The notes beneath the pieces are model-generated. The model made no database searches, was not told where the DNA came from, and was given only the letters and a program-made list of their open reading frames with translations. Shown piece by piece: positions 1-9,119 of a DNA stretch of 64,000 bases. Made by a program: the position numbers and the translations under genes. The DNA is taken from the NCBI RefSeq assembly GCF_000255705.1, contig NZ_JH636440.1, forward strand, positions 682,737 through 746,736. Direction: 5' to 3'. Position 1 is the first letter of the stretch. Each line of letters starts with the position of its first letter. This DNA is from Zavarzinella formosa DSM 19928. GTDB taxonomy: Bacteria > Planctomycetota > Planctomycetia > Gemmatales > Gemmataceae.

Positions 1-518
1 GATGTTGTCTTGATTTGGATCGGTGGTTTTTTGTTTTCACTTTGCTTGCTGTTTCTGTTTTGTTCTTTGTGAAACTTTGTGTGATCTTTGCGTCTTTGTG
101 GTTAATGCCTTTTTCGCCCCCATGTCACCGTTTCACAATGGGGATCGTCGCTGTGAAAATGAGCGGGTTTTTTCACTCTTTTGAAACCGGGCCAAAAAGT
201 CGCGGATTCCCAAAGTGGCGCCGGATTATGCCAAAATCATTTGGGCAGGTGGGTGTAATCGCCGAGGAATTCGCATGGGTGGTGTTCAGTTTTTGGCCGG
301 AAAATGACCGGTTTTGAGCTGAAAACGAGAAAAAAGTGGTCCCAGAGGGCGTTCTGGAAGCCGATTTGAACACATTTTTGACCGGTTTTTTGCTTTTTTC
401 AGCTCAAAAATGTTTTGAAAATGATCGTTTTCGCGGCGTGTTTTTGGGTGTATGCCATTGGTTCCCGAAACGGGTGGTTTCATCTCGCTCTTGCCCCGCG
501 AGGCGTATTCTTTCCCTC
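1..518. other. AT-rich leader region without a convincing gene
   Basis: This stretch is T-rich and has no open frame with codon use like its neighbours. It contains a perfect 14-bp inverted repeat (TTTTGAGCTGAAAA at 312-325 and its complement at 396-409), and GACCGGTTTT occurs twice (from 306 and 380). The repeats could fold in a transcript leading into the membrane-protein gene at 519. I see no tRNA, terminator or recognised promoter. Confidence 0.6.
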
Positions 519-1997
519 ATGAACCGCGCGTCCGCCATCGTCCTGTTGATCGCCTTGGGGTTAATCGCTTACGCCAATTGTTATTCCAAGGCGTTTGTGT
601 TTGATGACGTGGGCTGGATTCTCGAAAGCCCGCATTTCGGCGATGTGCGGGAATATGTCGCCTCGTACCCCACCCGTCCGCTGTTGATGCTTTCCAATTG
701 GGTGATCCAACACATCGGGGCGTATAACCCGGCGCCGCATCATGTGTTGAATGTCGCCATCCATCTGGGGTCGGCGCTCACGCTTTTTGGACTCGTCTGG
801 CGAACCCTTCGGCTTCCGCGATTTCATGGCCGGTACCGCCAGTCGGCCGTTTGCTTCGGCTTTGCCGTCGCCTTGCTATGGATGGCTCACCCGATCCAGA
901 CGCAATCGGTGACGTACATCATCCAACGCGGCGAATCGATGGCCGGGCTGTTTTACTTGCTGATTCTGTACGGGTTGTTGCGGGCCGAAACCTCCTGGCA
1001 TCATCGCCGGGCGTGGCTGGCGGTTTCGCTCGTCAGTCTCTTCCTGGGCTTTTGTTCCAAGGAAATCTTGATGACCGCCCCCGGCGCCGTGATGTTGTTC
1101 GACCGCGTGTTTCTGGCGACATCCGTGCGGGAGATGATCCGGCGGCGCCGGGGCTATTACTCGCTGTTTCTCGTCATCTGGGGAAGTTTTGTCTCGTGGC
1201 ACTTCATGCGGGCCTTGGCTGTGGACAAGGGAATCGGCTTCGGCATGGAGGCGGTGACGCCGAGGCAATATGCCCTCACGCAATGCGGCGTGATCCTGCA
1301 TTACCTGCGGTTAAGTGTCTGGCCCGTCGGGCAGTCCATTGATTACGATGGCTGGCCGTGGTGTCGCACGGTCGGCGAGGCCATGCCGGAACTGGCGATC
1401 ATCATCGGGTTGCTGGTCATCACGGTGGTTCTTCTGTGGAAACGCCCCGCCGCCGGGTTTGTTGCCGCTTGGTTCTTCCTGATCCTCATTCCCACATCGA
1501 GCTTCCTGCCCATCGTGGACCCGGTGTTCGAGCATCGGCTGTATCTGTCGCTTGCCAGCGTCGCTGTTGGCGTCGTGTGGGCCGGTGATTGGCTTCTGAG
1601 GAATCGGCCGCGAATAAAGATATTGGTGTTATTCGTGATCGCCGGTAGCCTGATCGCCCTCACCCTGCGGCGAAACGAGGATTACCGCTCCGGCGTCACT
1701 CTTTGGCAAAGCGCCCTTGAGCAACGCCCGGACAACATGCGGGCGAAAATCAGCCTTTCGCACGCCTACATCACCGAAGGCCGGGGGACTGAGGCCATCG
1801 CCTTGCTGACTCCGCTGATCGAATGCGACCCGGCCAATTATCTGGCGAGGCACAATCTGGTCGTGGCTCTGGAAATGAACGGTCGGCTGGCCGAGGCCGA
1901 ACACCATGCCCGCGTGCTGACAGAGCAATGGCCTTCGGACATCGGCTATCAACGGATGCTTGCGCAAGTGCGGGCAAAGATGACTGCCAATCCATAA
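519..1997 (+). CDS. Multi-pass membrane protein with C-terminal TPRs (TMTC-like)
   Basis: 492 residues. The start is the internal ATG at 519 because residues from there (MNRASAIVLLIALGLIAY) form a first membrane helix, while the upstream extension is Cys/Arg/Phe-rich and unlike protein. An acidic FVFDD motif follows the first helix, as in TMTC/GT-C-type membrane glycosyltransferase-like proteins. Roughly eight to ten hydrophobic helices fill the first 370 residues, and two or three TPR units close the protein (NMRAKISLSHAYITEGR and following). Known: TMTC relatives transfer sugars from lipid carriers to proteins. Inferred: a membrane protein that may modify exported proteins. The substrate cannot be read from the sequence. 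Confidence 0.75.
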   Translation: MNRASAIVLLIALGLIAYANCYSKAFVFDDVGWILESPHFGDVREYVASYPTRPLLMLSNWVIQHIGAYNPAPHHVLNVAIHLGSALTLFGLVWRTLRLPRFHGRYRQSAVCFGFAVALLWMAHPIQTQSVTYIIQRGESMAGLFYLLILYGLLRAETSWHHRRAWLAVSLVSLFLGFCSKEILMTAPGAVMLFDRVFLATSVREMIRRRRGYYSLFLVIWGSFVSWHFMRALAVDKGIGFGMEAVTPRQYALTQCGVILHYLRLSVWPVGQSIDYDGWPWCRTVGEAMPELAIIIGLLVITVVLLWKRPAAGFVAAWFFLILIPTSSFLPIVDPVFEHRLYLSLASVAVGVVWAGDWLLRNRPRIKILVLFVIAGSLIALTLRRNEDYRSGVTLWQSALEQRPDNMRAKISLSHAYITEGRGTEAIALLTPLIECDPANYLARHNLVVALEMNGRLAEAEHHARVLTEQWPSDIGYQRMLAQVRAKMTANP

Positions 1998-2001
1998 ACG
2001 G

Positions 2002-3183
2002 TCACGCCCCGGCGAGGGCAACCGCCAGCCGGCAGCCTTCGAGAAACTCCGGCACATCCACCCATTCCTTGACGGTGTGAATGTCATTCTGCCCGGCCCC
2101 GAGGGTCACCGTCGGGATGCCGTGCTTGAACATCCAGTTCGCGTCCAGCCCGCCGTTGGTCACGCGGCAAACCGGCTCGCGGCCGATCTTCTTCACCGCC
2201 TCGACGGCATGTTGAACCACGGCGCTGTCTTCCTTCAGCCGGAACGGGAAGTAATCCGTGCGGGCGGTGAATTTCACCTTCCCGGTCTTCCCCTCGTGAT
2301 CCGTCACTTTGGCGACGGCATTCAGAAACGCCTGCTTGTAAGCGGCCGTGATCTCGCGGAAGAACTTCGTGTCGTGGCTGCGGGACTCCCCCTTGATGTG
2401 GACGAAATCCGTCACGACGTTGGTCGCCTCCCCGGCCGATTTGCCGTCGGCATCGCCAACCGAGCCGATGTTGCTGGTCCCTTCCTTGCCGTCTTTCTTC
2501 ACCAAGCCGAACCAACCCCCGGCATGCACTTCGGCCAACGCCAGCGCAAAGATCAAGGTCGCCGAGATGCCGCGATCCGGGTGAACGCCCGCATGGGAAG
2601 CCTTGCCGTGGATGTCCACTTCCCATCGGTCGGCCCCGACGGCCCCGATGTTCAAATCAGACACCGAACGGCCGTCAAAGTTAAACGCCTTCGCCGGGGA
2701 TTGCAGAATCGCGGGATCGACATGCCTCGCCCCGAACAACCCGGACTCTTCCCGCACGGTGAACAACAGCGTGATCGGCGGGTGCGGGATGTTGTTCTTC
2801 AATAAGGTGGAAACCAGATTCACCAACGCCGCGCACCCGGTGCGGTTGTCTCCGCCGAGGGCCGTCACCCCTTGCGGCACGATCTTGTTCCCCTTCTTGA
2901 CCGGGACGGCCTTGGCGCACAACGGCACGGTGTCCATGTGCGTCATGAACAATAGCCGCGGCCCGGCGATGGTTCCCGGCAGATAGACGATGAGGTTGCC
3001 CGTTTGCGTCGGCAGTGGAATACGAGTGTTGGCATCGTCGAACTTGATGTTCTTGGGGGCGACGCCCAGCTCCTTGAGGGCCGCGACAATCTCCTTGCCG
3101 ATGTTCTTCTCCTGCCCGGTGACGCCCTCGACGGCAAGGAAACGCATTAGCGTGTTCACGGCAAATTCGGTGTCAATCTTCAT
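2002..3183 (-). CDS. M20 family metallopeptidase (peptidase T-like)
   Basis: 393 residues. Zinc-peptidase signatures are in order: THMDTVP (H82, D84), GGDNRTGCAA (D112, bridging ligand), REESGLFGA (E145 catalytic base, E146 ligand), FNFDGR (D170) and KASHAGVHP (H197). This arrangement fits the cytosolic M20 aminotripeptidase T-like group with a two-zinc centre and a lid dimerisation domain. Length is normal for the family. I chose the start MKIDTEF; an in-frame ATG lies 21 bases upstream (3204) and the reading frame stays open further. The gene ends four bases from the end of the convergent membrane-protein gene, with no spacer for a separate terminator. Confidence 0.88.
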   Translation of the reverse strand: MKIDTEFAVNTLMRFLAVEGVTGQEKNIGKEIVAALKELGVAPKNIKFDDANTRIPLPTQTGNLIVYLPGTIAGPRLLFMTHMDTVPLCAKAVPVKKGNKIVPQGVTALGGDNRTGCAALVNLVSTLLKNNIPHPPITLLFTVREESGLFGARHVDPAILQSPAKAFNFDGRSVSDLNIGAVGADRWEVDIHGKASHAGVHPDRGISATLIFALALAEVHAGGWFGLVKKDGKEGTSNIGSVGDADGKSAGEATNVVTDFVHIKGESRSHDTKFFREITAAYKQAFLNAVAKVTDHEGKTGKVKFTARTDYFPFRLKEDSAVVQHAVEAVKKIGREPVCRVTNGGLDANWMFKHGIPTVTLGAGQNDIHTVKEWVDVPEFLEGCRLAVALAGA

Positions 3184-3306
3184 GAGTGTGGTCTCGTGTT
3201 TCATGGTGTTGAGGCAACCAGCGTGAGGTTCACGATACGAAGCGTGTGGTTGTGTGGAATCGGACCTTGGGGTAAACTGAAAATCCACTCATCAGGGAGA
3301 ACTCCA

Positions 3307-3540
3307 ATGGCCGTCACAATCACGGACCCGGAATTGCTGGCCCAATTGGAGAGCGAACAAATCGTGAATTTCAAAGATTCATGCGGCCGGATCATCGGCC
3401 GATTTTTGCGACTCCGGGGCCGAAATCAGCAACGATTCGTGGTGTCGTTCACGGCTGACGAAGTCGCCGAGTTGCTCAGGAACAGGCTGGAAGGCGAATC
3501 ACCCGCCGACGTCCTTCTTCATCTGGAGGCCATGAGCTAA
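3307..3540 (+). CDS. Small ITDPELLA family protein, copy 1
   Basis: 77 residues, unknown function. The start is fixed by GGGAGA at 3295-3300, six bases before ATG. It begins MAVTITDPELLAQLE, continues with a DSCGRIIGRFL segment and ends in an acidic helix (TADEVAELLRNRLEG). A paralogue with the same opening (ITDPELLAEL, then DPSGRIIGVFQ) follows 47 bases downstream. I recall similar 'TDPxLLAxL ... G.VIG.F' proteins from Gemmata-type planctomycetes, but know of no assigned role. The compact beta-rich start plus terminal helix resembles antitoxin-sized proteins; no toxin partner is visible. Confidence 0.75.
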   Translation: MAVTITDPELLAQLESEQIVNFKDSCGRIIGRFLRLRGRNQQRFVVSFTADEVAELLRNRLEGESPADVLLHLEAMS

Positions 3541-3587
3541 TCTCGCATTTTGACACGAACACAAACCAATTCTTGCGGAATCATCCG

Positions 3588-3773
3588 ATGGCAATCTCTG
3601 TCACAATCACCGATCCCGAGTTACTGGCCGAATTGACCGCCACCGATTGGACGGAAGTGAAAGACCCCTCGGGCAGGATCATTGGTGTGTTTCAAGCGGA
3701 GCCGCACGCCCGCGAAGACAACCTCACCCCCAAGCCTCATGTCCAAAACGGAGAGGGGGAGCAAGCGGGTTGA
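3588..3773 (+). CDS. Small ITDPELLA family protein, copy 2
   Basis: 61 residues, unknown function. It shares the opening VTITDPELLAEL and the DPSGRIIGVFQ core with the gene 47 bases upstream, then diverges into a short polar tail (REDNLTPKPHVQNGEGEQAG) without the acidic C-terminal helix of copy 1. Its stop lies about 20 bases before a dispersed inverted repeat beginning near 3796, so the tail may have been replaced when that repeat arrived. It is probably co-transcribed with copy 1. Confidence 0.6.
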   Translation: MAISVTITDPELLAELTATDWTEVKDPSGRIIGVFQAEPHAREDNLTPKPHVQNGEGEQAG

Positions 3774-3795
3774 AGCCCCTTTTCGTAATACAGGC

Positions 3796-3985
3796 TTGTT
3801 TCGGAGCGTTAACGAGCCGAGCAGCGTAAGCTGCCGGGTAAAACATGTGAGCGGAAAAACGCTTCGGCCAATTCCGGAGATGCGCAACACTTTTGAGTGT
3901 ACGTTTCTTCCCGCATGAAGCGCAATACCCGGCAGCTTACGCTGCTCGGCTCGTTGATACTCCACTCTGCCTCGCTCCGAAACAA
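3796..3985. repeat. Two inverted copies of a dispersed element (30-bp perfect arms)
   Basis: Bases 3811-3840 are exactly complementary to 3926-3955. Beyond a short insertion in the right copy, 13 further bases pair (3796-3808 with 3973-3985). Inside the arms the two sides still resemble each other (CATGTGAGCGGAAAAACG against the complement of CGTTTCTTCCCGCATG). This reads as two copies of one repeat of about 60-65 bases inserted head to head, not a simple terminator. It sits just before the oligoendopeptidase gene and could form a long hairpin in its leader. Confidence 0.8.
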
Positions 3986-4060
3986 AACACACTTGCTTTT
4001 TCCATCCCCTCCCTTCGTAAAACATCCCCATTGCAGCAACGTCTCAAAGGAGTGTCCCCC

Positions 4061-5878
4061 GTGGCCGAACCCGCCGCCGACCGTGTGCCGACCCGTTCCG
4101 AAGTCCGTCCCGAGGACACTTGGGATCTCTCCAGCCTGTTCGCCAGCGATGTCGCTTGGGAAACCACGTTTGCCGATTACGAATCGAAGATCGGGGGTTA
4201 CTCGAAGTTCGCCGGGAAACTCGGCAACGGCCCGGCCGTCCTCGCGGAGTGCCTGGCCTTCGACACCGAGATGGACCGGTTGGCGGATCGCATCGGAACC
4301 TATGCGTTTTTGAAGACGACCGAGGACGTGGCCAACTCCGCTTATCAGGGGTTGAAGGCCCGCTACATTGGAGTGGCCAGCCGGGCCGGGGAACTGGCGA
4401 GCTATATTCGGCCGGAGTTGCTGTCCCTGCCGACGGAGAAGCTCAACGCCTATGTGAACGCACCGGAGATGGCGGCGTACAAGCTCACCCTTGAACGGGT
4501 GATGCGTTATCAAAAGCACACGCTGACGCAGGCCGAGGAACGCCTCCTCGCCATGCAGGCCGAGGTGACGCAGACGGCCCACAATGTCTTCGACCAATTG
4601 CTCAACGCCGACCTGAAGTTCGGCACCATCGAACTGGCCGAAGGGAAACTCCTCGAACTCAGCCACGGCTCCTACGCGGCCTGCTTGGAAAACCCCGACC
4701 GCGAAATTCGCCGCAAAGCGTTCACGCAGTATTACCGGGAATACGAGGACCACGCGAACACCTTCGCGGCCACCCTCGCCGGATCCGTCAAGCAGGACGT
4801 TTACCACGCCCGCGTGCGGAATTATCCGAGCGCCCGCGAAGCGGCCCTGTTCCCCGACAATGTGCCGGTGAGCGTGTACGACAATCTCATCGCCGCCGTC
4901 CGGGCCAATTTGCCAGTGGTGCATCGTTACTATCAGCTTCGCCGAAAGTTGATGAATCTGCCGGACATTCACTTTTACGACACCTACGCCCCGATCATTC
5001 CGGATGTGTCCGGCCATCAGCCGTGGGATTCGGCCGTCGATGTGGTGATTGAATCGTTGAAGCCGCTCGGCTCAACTTATGTTGACGCGCTGGTCAAGGG
5101 ATTGCGCGGCCGCTGGTGCGACCGCTACGAGAACAAAGGCAAACACAGCGGGGCGTTCTCCAGCGGTTGCTACGACAGCGAGCCATACATCCTGATGAAC
5201 TACCGGGCCGACGTGCCGGATCATGTGTTCACGCTGGCCCACGAAGCCGGGCACTCGATGCACTCGCAGTTTTCCAAAAAGACGCAACCGCCGCAATACG
5301 CGAATTACACGATCTTCGTCGCCGAGGTCGCCAGCACGTTCAACGAGCAATTTCTCGGCCGATACCTGATGAAACACGTGACGGACAACCGCACGCGGGC
5401 CTATTACCTGAACCGGGAAATCGACGACCTGCGCCGCACCATCGTCCGGCAGACGATGTTCGCGGAATACGAAAAGATCACCCATGAACTGGCCGAGAAA
5501 AACGAACCGCTGACGCTCGAATCGTTCCGCGAAGAGTATCAAAAACTGCTGGACGCCTACTTCGGCCCCGACTTCACACTGGACGAGCAACTCTCTTTGG
5601 AAGGTTTGCGCATCCCGCACTTCTACCGGGCGTTTTACGTGTACAAGTACGCCACCGGCCTCTCGGCCGCCATCGCCCTTGCGGAACGAGTCGCCAACGG
5701 CGGCAAGGCCGAACTCGATGCGTATCTCGGCTTCCTCAAGGGGGGCTGCTCCAAAGACCCCCTCGACTTGTTGCGAGATGCCGGCGTGGACATGGAACAA
5801 CCCGAGCCGGTCAACCAGGCTTTTGAGCGTTTCGGGCGATTGGTGGATGAACTGGAAAAGACGATGAGCGAGGTGTAA
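4061..5878 (+). CDS. pepF: Oligoendopeptidase F (M3 family)
   Basis: 605 residues. The GTG at 4061 is the likely start: AAGGAG at 4047-4052 lies eight bases before it and VAEPAADRVPTRSEV matches the usual family opening. The only upstream in-frame ATG (3893) would run through the inverted repeat. The zinc motif HEAGH is at residues 394-398 with the third ligand in FVAEVASTFNE about 29 residues later, as in M3 peptidases. Length matches PepF. Role: cytosolic zinc endopeptidase cutting short peptides of roughly 7-17 residues, for peptide recycling. It stands alone, preceded by the repeat and followed by a convergent DUF1559 gene. Confidence 0.93.
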   Translation: MAEPAADRVPTRSEVRPEDTWDLSSLFASDVAWETTFADYESKIGGYSKFAGKLGNGPAVLAECLAFDTEMDRLADRIGTYAFLKTTEDVANSAYQGLKARYIGVASRAGELASYIRPELLSLPTEKLNAYVNAPEMAAYKLTLERVMRYQKHTLTQAEERLLAMQAEVTQTAHNVFDQLLNADLKFGTIELAEGKLLELSHGSYAACLENPDREIRRKAFTQYYREYEDHANTFAATLAGSVKQDVYHARVRNYPSAREAALFPDNVPVSVYDNLIAAVRANLPVVHRYYQLRRKLMNLPDIHFYDTYAPIIPDVSGHQPWDSAVDVVIESLKPLGSTYVDALVKGLRGRWCDRYENKGKHSGAFSSGCYDSEPYILMNYRADVPDHVFTLAHEAGHSMHSQFSKKTQPPQYANYTIFVAEVASTFNEQFLGRYLMKHVTDNRTRAYYLNREIDDLRRTIVRQTMFAEYEKITHELAEKNEPLTLESFREEYQKLLDAYFGPDFTLDEQLSLEGLRIPHFYRAFYVYKYATGLSAAIALAERVANGGKAELDAYLGFLKGGCSKDPLDLLRDAGVDMEQPEPVNQAFERFGRLVDELEKTMSEV

Positions 5879-5945
5879 GGCAAATTCAATCCGGCGAGCC
5901 GGGCCGCGTGAGTGCCCGGAAACCGTCGCCGACAAGTCAATCTTC

Positions 5946-5978
5946 AAGCCGGGGTTGTCTCAACGTCAGCACCGGCTT
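5946..5978. terminator. Weak hairpin between convergent genes
   Basis: AAGCCGG at 5946-5952 pairs with CCGGCTT at 5972-5978 around a 19-base loop, in the gap between the pepF stop and the DUF1559 stop. T-rich sequence follows on the plus strand. A bidirectional terminator is possible, but the stem is short. Confidence 0.35.
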
Positions 5979-6003
5979 GGTTTGCAAATGATCTTGATCC
6001 ATC

Positions 6004-6972
6004 TCACGGAGCGGTGACGGATTCGCCTCCGGATCGTGTTCCAAGGCCGAGCCAGACGGCCGGGGTCACGGTGTTTTGAATAAACTTGACCGATCCGTCG
6101 CCCATGCCGCAGTTGACGCCGCCCGTGTGCTTGCTTCTCGCCGAATTGATCGAGTTGGCGCCCCCCCCGATGGCCGAGCAAGGAAGATACGTCGGCAAAC
6201 CGCTTCCACAACTGAACTGCGCGTCCGCGACGGTGTTGTTCGGAATATTCAACGTGCTGAAAAAGGTTTCGCCCTGATAAGAGTTGTGCATCCGGCCACG
6301 GCGATCATCCCCCTGATCCCACACCAGAAGTTCGCTCAACATCAGCGTGTTGCTCAGGCCATCGGTGACATCGGAAAACCGGCATTGCGCTCCCGTCAAA
6401 ACGATCCCGGTGTCGGCTTTGCCGCCCGTCTTGGGATAGGTCGCGCTGCCGTCCCAGAACACCGTGCTTCCGTTGCAACCCGCATAATTCCCCTGAAAAC
6501 CCTCGCCGATCCCGGAGAGGCTGCCGCCCTTGGGATCGGTCGGGCAAATGTAACCCTTGAATTTGATGTCTTTGATGGGATTGGCGGCATTATATGTCGG
6601 TGTTCCCGTGTTCGCCGCGCACCACGTGTTAATTGACGTCAGGGCGCTTTGCTGCTCGACATAGGCCAGGATGCCAATGGGCCAGGAGTAGCACGAAGTG
6701 GCGCTGACGGCCGGCGGCACGGTGAAGCCGCTGTTCTGCGCAAACTGGCCAAACTGGCCGTAGGGCAGGGCTGATTCCGTGTCGTGGTAATTGTGAAAAG
6801 CCAGCCCGATCTGTTTCAGGTTGTTGGTGCATTTCATGCGATTGGCCGCTTCGCGAATCTTCTGAACGGCCGGCAACAGCAAGCCGATGAGGATGGCGAT
6901 AATCGCAATCACCACCAGAAGCTCAATCAGGGTAAACCCACGACGCCGTTTCCCAAAATCACCCGATGCCAT
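6004..6972 (-). CDS. DUF1559 protein with prepilin-type N-terminus, copy 1
   Basis: 322 residues. It opens with a short basic segment and the prepilin cleavage/methylation motif ([20 protein letters not shown]), followed by [26 protein letters not shown], the hallmark of the planctomycete DUF1559 family. The C-terminal H-x9-DG motif is present (HTGGVNCGMGDG). AAGGGAGA lies about seven bases before ATG. Known: these proteins resemble type II secretion/type IV pilus pseudopilins and are hugely amplified in planctomycetes; individual roles are unknown. The N-terminal 60 residues are nearly identical to the neighbouring DUF1559 gene at 7472, which is transcribed divergently. Confidence 0.93.
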   Translation of the reverse strand: MASGDFGKRRRGFTLIELLVVIAIIAILIGLLLPAVQKIREAANRMKCTNNLKQIGLAFHNYHDTESALPYGQFGQFAQNSGFTVPPAVSATSCYSWPIGILAYVEQQSALTSINTWCAANTGTPTYNAANPIKDIKFKGYICPTDPKGGSLSGIGEGFQGNYAGCNGSTVFWDGSATYPKTGGKADTGIVLTGAQCRFSDVTDGLSNTLMLSELLVWDQGDDRRGRMHNSYQGETFFSTLNIPNNTVADAQFSCGSGLPTYLPCSAIGGGANSINSARSKHTGGVNCGMGDGSVKFIQNTVTPAVWLGLGTRSGGESVTAP

Positions 6973-7471
6973 TCTGACTCTCCCTTGGAAAAAAAATTAA
7001 AAAGCACATGTCCGTCATGCCATCCGGGCCGCCGGAAATGATGCGACAAGAATGAAAAATGAGACGTTCGTCCGTCAAGCGAGCATCGACAATGTGCTTG
7101 CTGGCAGCCACACAACCAGGACTGTTGTTTAGCCGGCCCGTGATTGATGATATCGATATGTGACAATCGGATATATAAACCTTTGCGAATGCGTTTTCTT
7201 ATACCCTTCGTCCTGAATCAGTGTCAAGAAAATTGTCATGAACTTTGCCAGGGGTTCGGGAATGCTTCCGCAAATCATCGATGACCACCAATGTGCGCAA
7301 TGATTTGCGGAGGCAGGCGATCGAAGGGCTGATTCACTGCTTTCGCCGGATCATTCCATCTCATTCCGGCCCGTGATTGAAGCATGACTTTTGTGTGAAA
7401 TTTGTCTTGCTTGGCTTCCGATGATCTCTGACAATCAAATTTCTATTCTCTCATCTCTTCCAGGAGAACAG
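6973..7471. promoter_or_regulatory. Divergent promoter region between two DUF1559 genes
   Basis: 499 bases, clearly more AT-rich than its surroundings, separating two divergently transcribed DUF1559 genes. It must hold promoters for both, but no sigma-factor consensus stands out well enough to position one. No open frame has coding character. The word ATGATTTGCGGA and its variants (CAAATCATCGATG near 7273, ATGATTTGCGG near 7300) form an imperfect inverted repeat that could be an operator. Confidence 0.45.
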
Positions 7472-8395
7472 ATGTTTTCATCTTTGAAAAAATGTCGGTC
7501 AGGTTTCACGTTGATTGAACTCTTGGTGGTGATTGCGATCATCGCCATTCTCATCGGGCTGCTGTTGCCGGCCGTGCAAAAGATTCGCGAAGCGGCGAAT
7601 CGCATGAAATGCACCAACAATCTCAAGCAACTCGGACTGGCCGTCCACAACTGTCATGACACCTGCGGGGTGATGCCTCCCGCCGGGGCCGGAGCCGCCA
7701 GCGGGTCGGGTTGGAACTCCGTGGTCTCCACGGACGGGCCGTTCAAGAACCAGACGCCGGGCTTTTTCCAACTTTTCCCGTACATCGAGCAAAATCCGGT
7801 GTACGCCCTTGTGGTGGCCCAGGGCGGCAACGTCTCCACCCCCACCGCCTATCAAGGCACGAAAATCACCATGTTCCGCTGTCCCTCCGACGCCTCCGGC
7901 GGCGGCAGCGGCCTCGGTAACCCCGCCGGGCCGGACGGCACCTTTGCCATCTCCAATTATGCCTGGAACTACTTGGTCTTCGGGAACCCGGCTGCCAACA
8001 GTCAGGAAGGGGCGGGCCGCATTCCCGCGACCTTCCAAGATGGCATGTCCCAAACCGTGATGTTCGGCGAACGCTATGCTTGGTATGGCAGCGGCAACAC
8101 CGGCGGCGGCCCGCTTTCCAGCCTGTGGTTCAACTCTGAAAACCGCTGGATGGCGCAGATTTGCAGCGCCCCCTACGCCGGCGGCACCGGTTACGCCCCC
8201 TGCCCGATGTTCCAGATCAAGCCGTTGGTGGCCAACGCCTCAAACGCGAGCGGCGGCGGCAACTCTCCGCACACCAGCGTGATCTCCGTGGGCATGGGCG
8301 ACGGGTCTGTCCGGGGCGTTTCCGGGAGTGTTTCACCGACCGTCTGGGCCAACGCCTGCGACCCCCGCGACGGCAATTCCCAAGGCAATTTCTAA
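7472..8395 (+). CDS. DUF1559 protein with prepilin-type N-terminus, copy 2
   Basis: 307 residues. ATG 7472 is preceded by AGGAGA at 7462-7467. The prepilin motif [18 protein letters not shown], the [24 protein letters not shown] block and the H-x9-DG motif ([12 protein letters not shown]) are all present. The middle is Gly/Ser/Asn-rich, typical of the variable beta-domain. It is followed, after a repeat-bearing gap, by a small lipoprotein gene on the same strand; DUF1559-plus-lipoprotein pairs are common in Gemmataceae. Likely exported and anchored in the inner membrane by its uncut or processed N-terminal helix. Confidence 0.93.
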   Translation: MFSSLKKCRSGFTLIELLVVIAIIAILIGLLLPAVQKIREAANRMKCTNNLKQLGLAVHNCHDTCGVMPPAGAGAASGSGWNSVVSTDGPFKNQTPGFFQLFPYIEQNPVYALVVAQGGNVSTPTAYQGTKITMFRCPSDASGGGSGLGNPAGPDGTFAISNYAWNYLVFGNPAANSQEGAGRIPATFQDGMSQTVMFGERYAWYGSGNTGGGPLSSLWFNSENRWMAQICSAPYAGGTGYAPCPMFQIKPLVANASNASGGGNSPHTSVISVGMGDGSVRGVSGSVSPTVWANACDPRDGNSQGNF

Positions 8396-8467
8396 GCCTT
8401 TGCCGGGGATGATTGTTAACTTGTAAATATCGGTTTCGGTCTCTGGTGAAGAGACCCCCTCCAGCTC

Positions 8468-8560
8468 CCCCCTTGCCAAGGGAGAGAGCAAAACCGGCTT
8501 TTTTTCCAAGACTGATTGTTTTGGCGACGACCGGGTTTCCTCTCCCCCTTGGCAAGGGGG
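8468..8560. repeat. Imperfect 30-bp inverted repeat, CCCTTGCCAAGGG core
   Basis: Left arm 8468-8497 and right arm 8531-8560 are complementary with a few mismatches; each arm has its own near-palindromic CCCTTGCCAAGGG core. A spacer of 33 bases separates them. It lies between a DUF1559 gene and the lipoprotein gene of the same strand and may form a strong RNA hairpin that ends or protects the DUF1559 transcript. Confidence 0.7.
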
Positions 8561-8637
8561 AAATGTAACAGCCAACCCCGGCTAGCTGCTTAAGCCCCTG
8601 CCCCAAAGCCCTCTCCATCTACTTGAGGATTCAAGAC

Positions 8638-9081
8638 GTGTTTCAAATTGCCTCTGTGCGATCATTCGCCCTGATCGCCCTGACGTGTGTTTTTGCCGGT
8701 TGCGGCGACAACAAAGGCGGGGACAAGGCCGTCGTCCACGGGACGATCAAACTGGACGGCGTCCCCCTGGCGGATGCCGAGGTCCGGTTCGTCCCGAAGG
8801 GAAACAACCCGGACCTCGGGACCGCGCAGGCCAAGACGGATGCCAACGGCGCCTTCACCATCCAGCCGGATGCCAACAACAACAACCGGCTTCGCCCCGG
8901 CAAGTTCATGGTGCTGGTCACCAAGTCAGTGCCCGCCAAGGCCGACGGCGGCATGGGGACGCCAATGTTGAATCTGGTGCCGCCGATTTATGGTCTTCAG
9001 GATAAAACGCCGCTCGACATCGAACTGAAAACAGGCGACAACAAGCCGGAGCCGTTTGAACTGGTCAGCGGGAAGAAGTGA
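8638..9081 (+). CDS. Lipoprotein with transthyretin/carboxypeptidase-regulatory-like fold
   Basis: 147 residues from GTG 8638; GAGGA at 8625-8629 is eight bases upstream. TTG 8623 is an alternative start. The signal ends in a lipobox (VFAGC), so the protein should be lipid-anchored. The mature part has the pattern VHGTIKLDGVPLADAEVRFVP, TDANGAFTI and PGKFMVLVT, a seven-stranded transthyretin-like/CarboxypepD_reg-like domain. This small lipoprotein type usually follows DUF1559 genes in planctomycetes, as here. The function is unknown; the fold suggests a binding or structural role at the cell surface. Confidence 0.85.
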   Translation: MFQIASVRSFALIALTCVFAGCGDNKGGDKAVVHGTIKLDGVPLADAEVRFVPKGNNPDLGTAQAKTDANGAFTIQPDANNNNRLRPGKFMVLVTKSVPAKADGGMGTPMLNLVPPIYGLQDKTPLDIELKTGDNKPEPFELVSGKK

Positions 9082-9088
9082 CACATCA

Positions 9089-9113
9089 ACCGCCGGGAGA
9101 TGCTCCCGGCGGT
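9089..9113. terminator. Bidirectional 11-bp hairpin terminator
   Basis: ACCGCCGGGAG (9089-9099), loop ATG and CTCCCGGCGGT (9103-9113) form a perfect stem between the convergent lipoprotein and membrane-protein genes. A T-rich run (GGTTTATTTC) follows on the plus strand. It can serve both genes. Confidence 0.75.
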
Positions 9114-9119
9114 CCCGGT

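Noticed and set aside
15-317. 100-codon frame at the window start, Phe/Trp/Val-rich
   Set aside because: It arises from a T-rich stretch, has no ribosome site and no conserved pattern.
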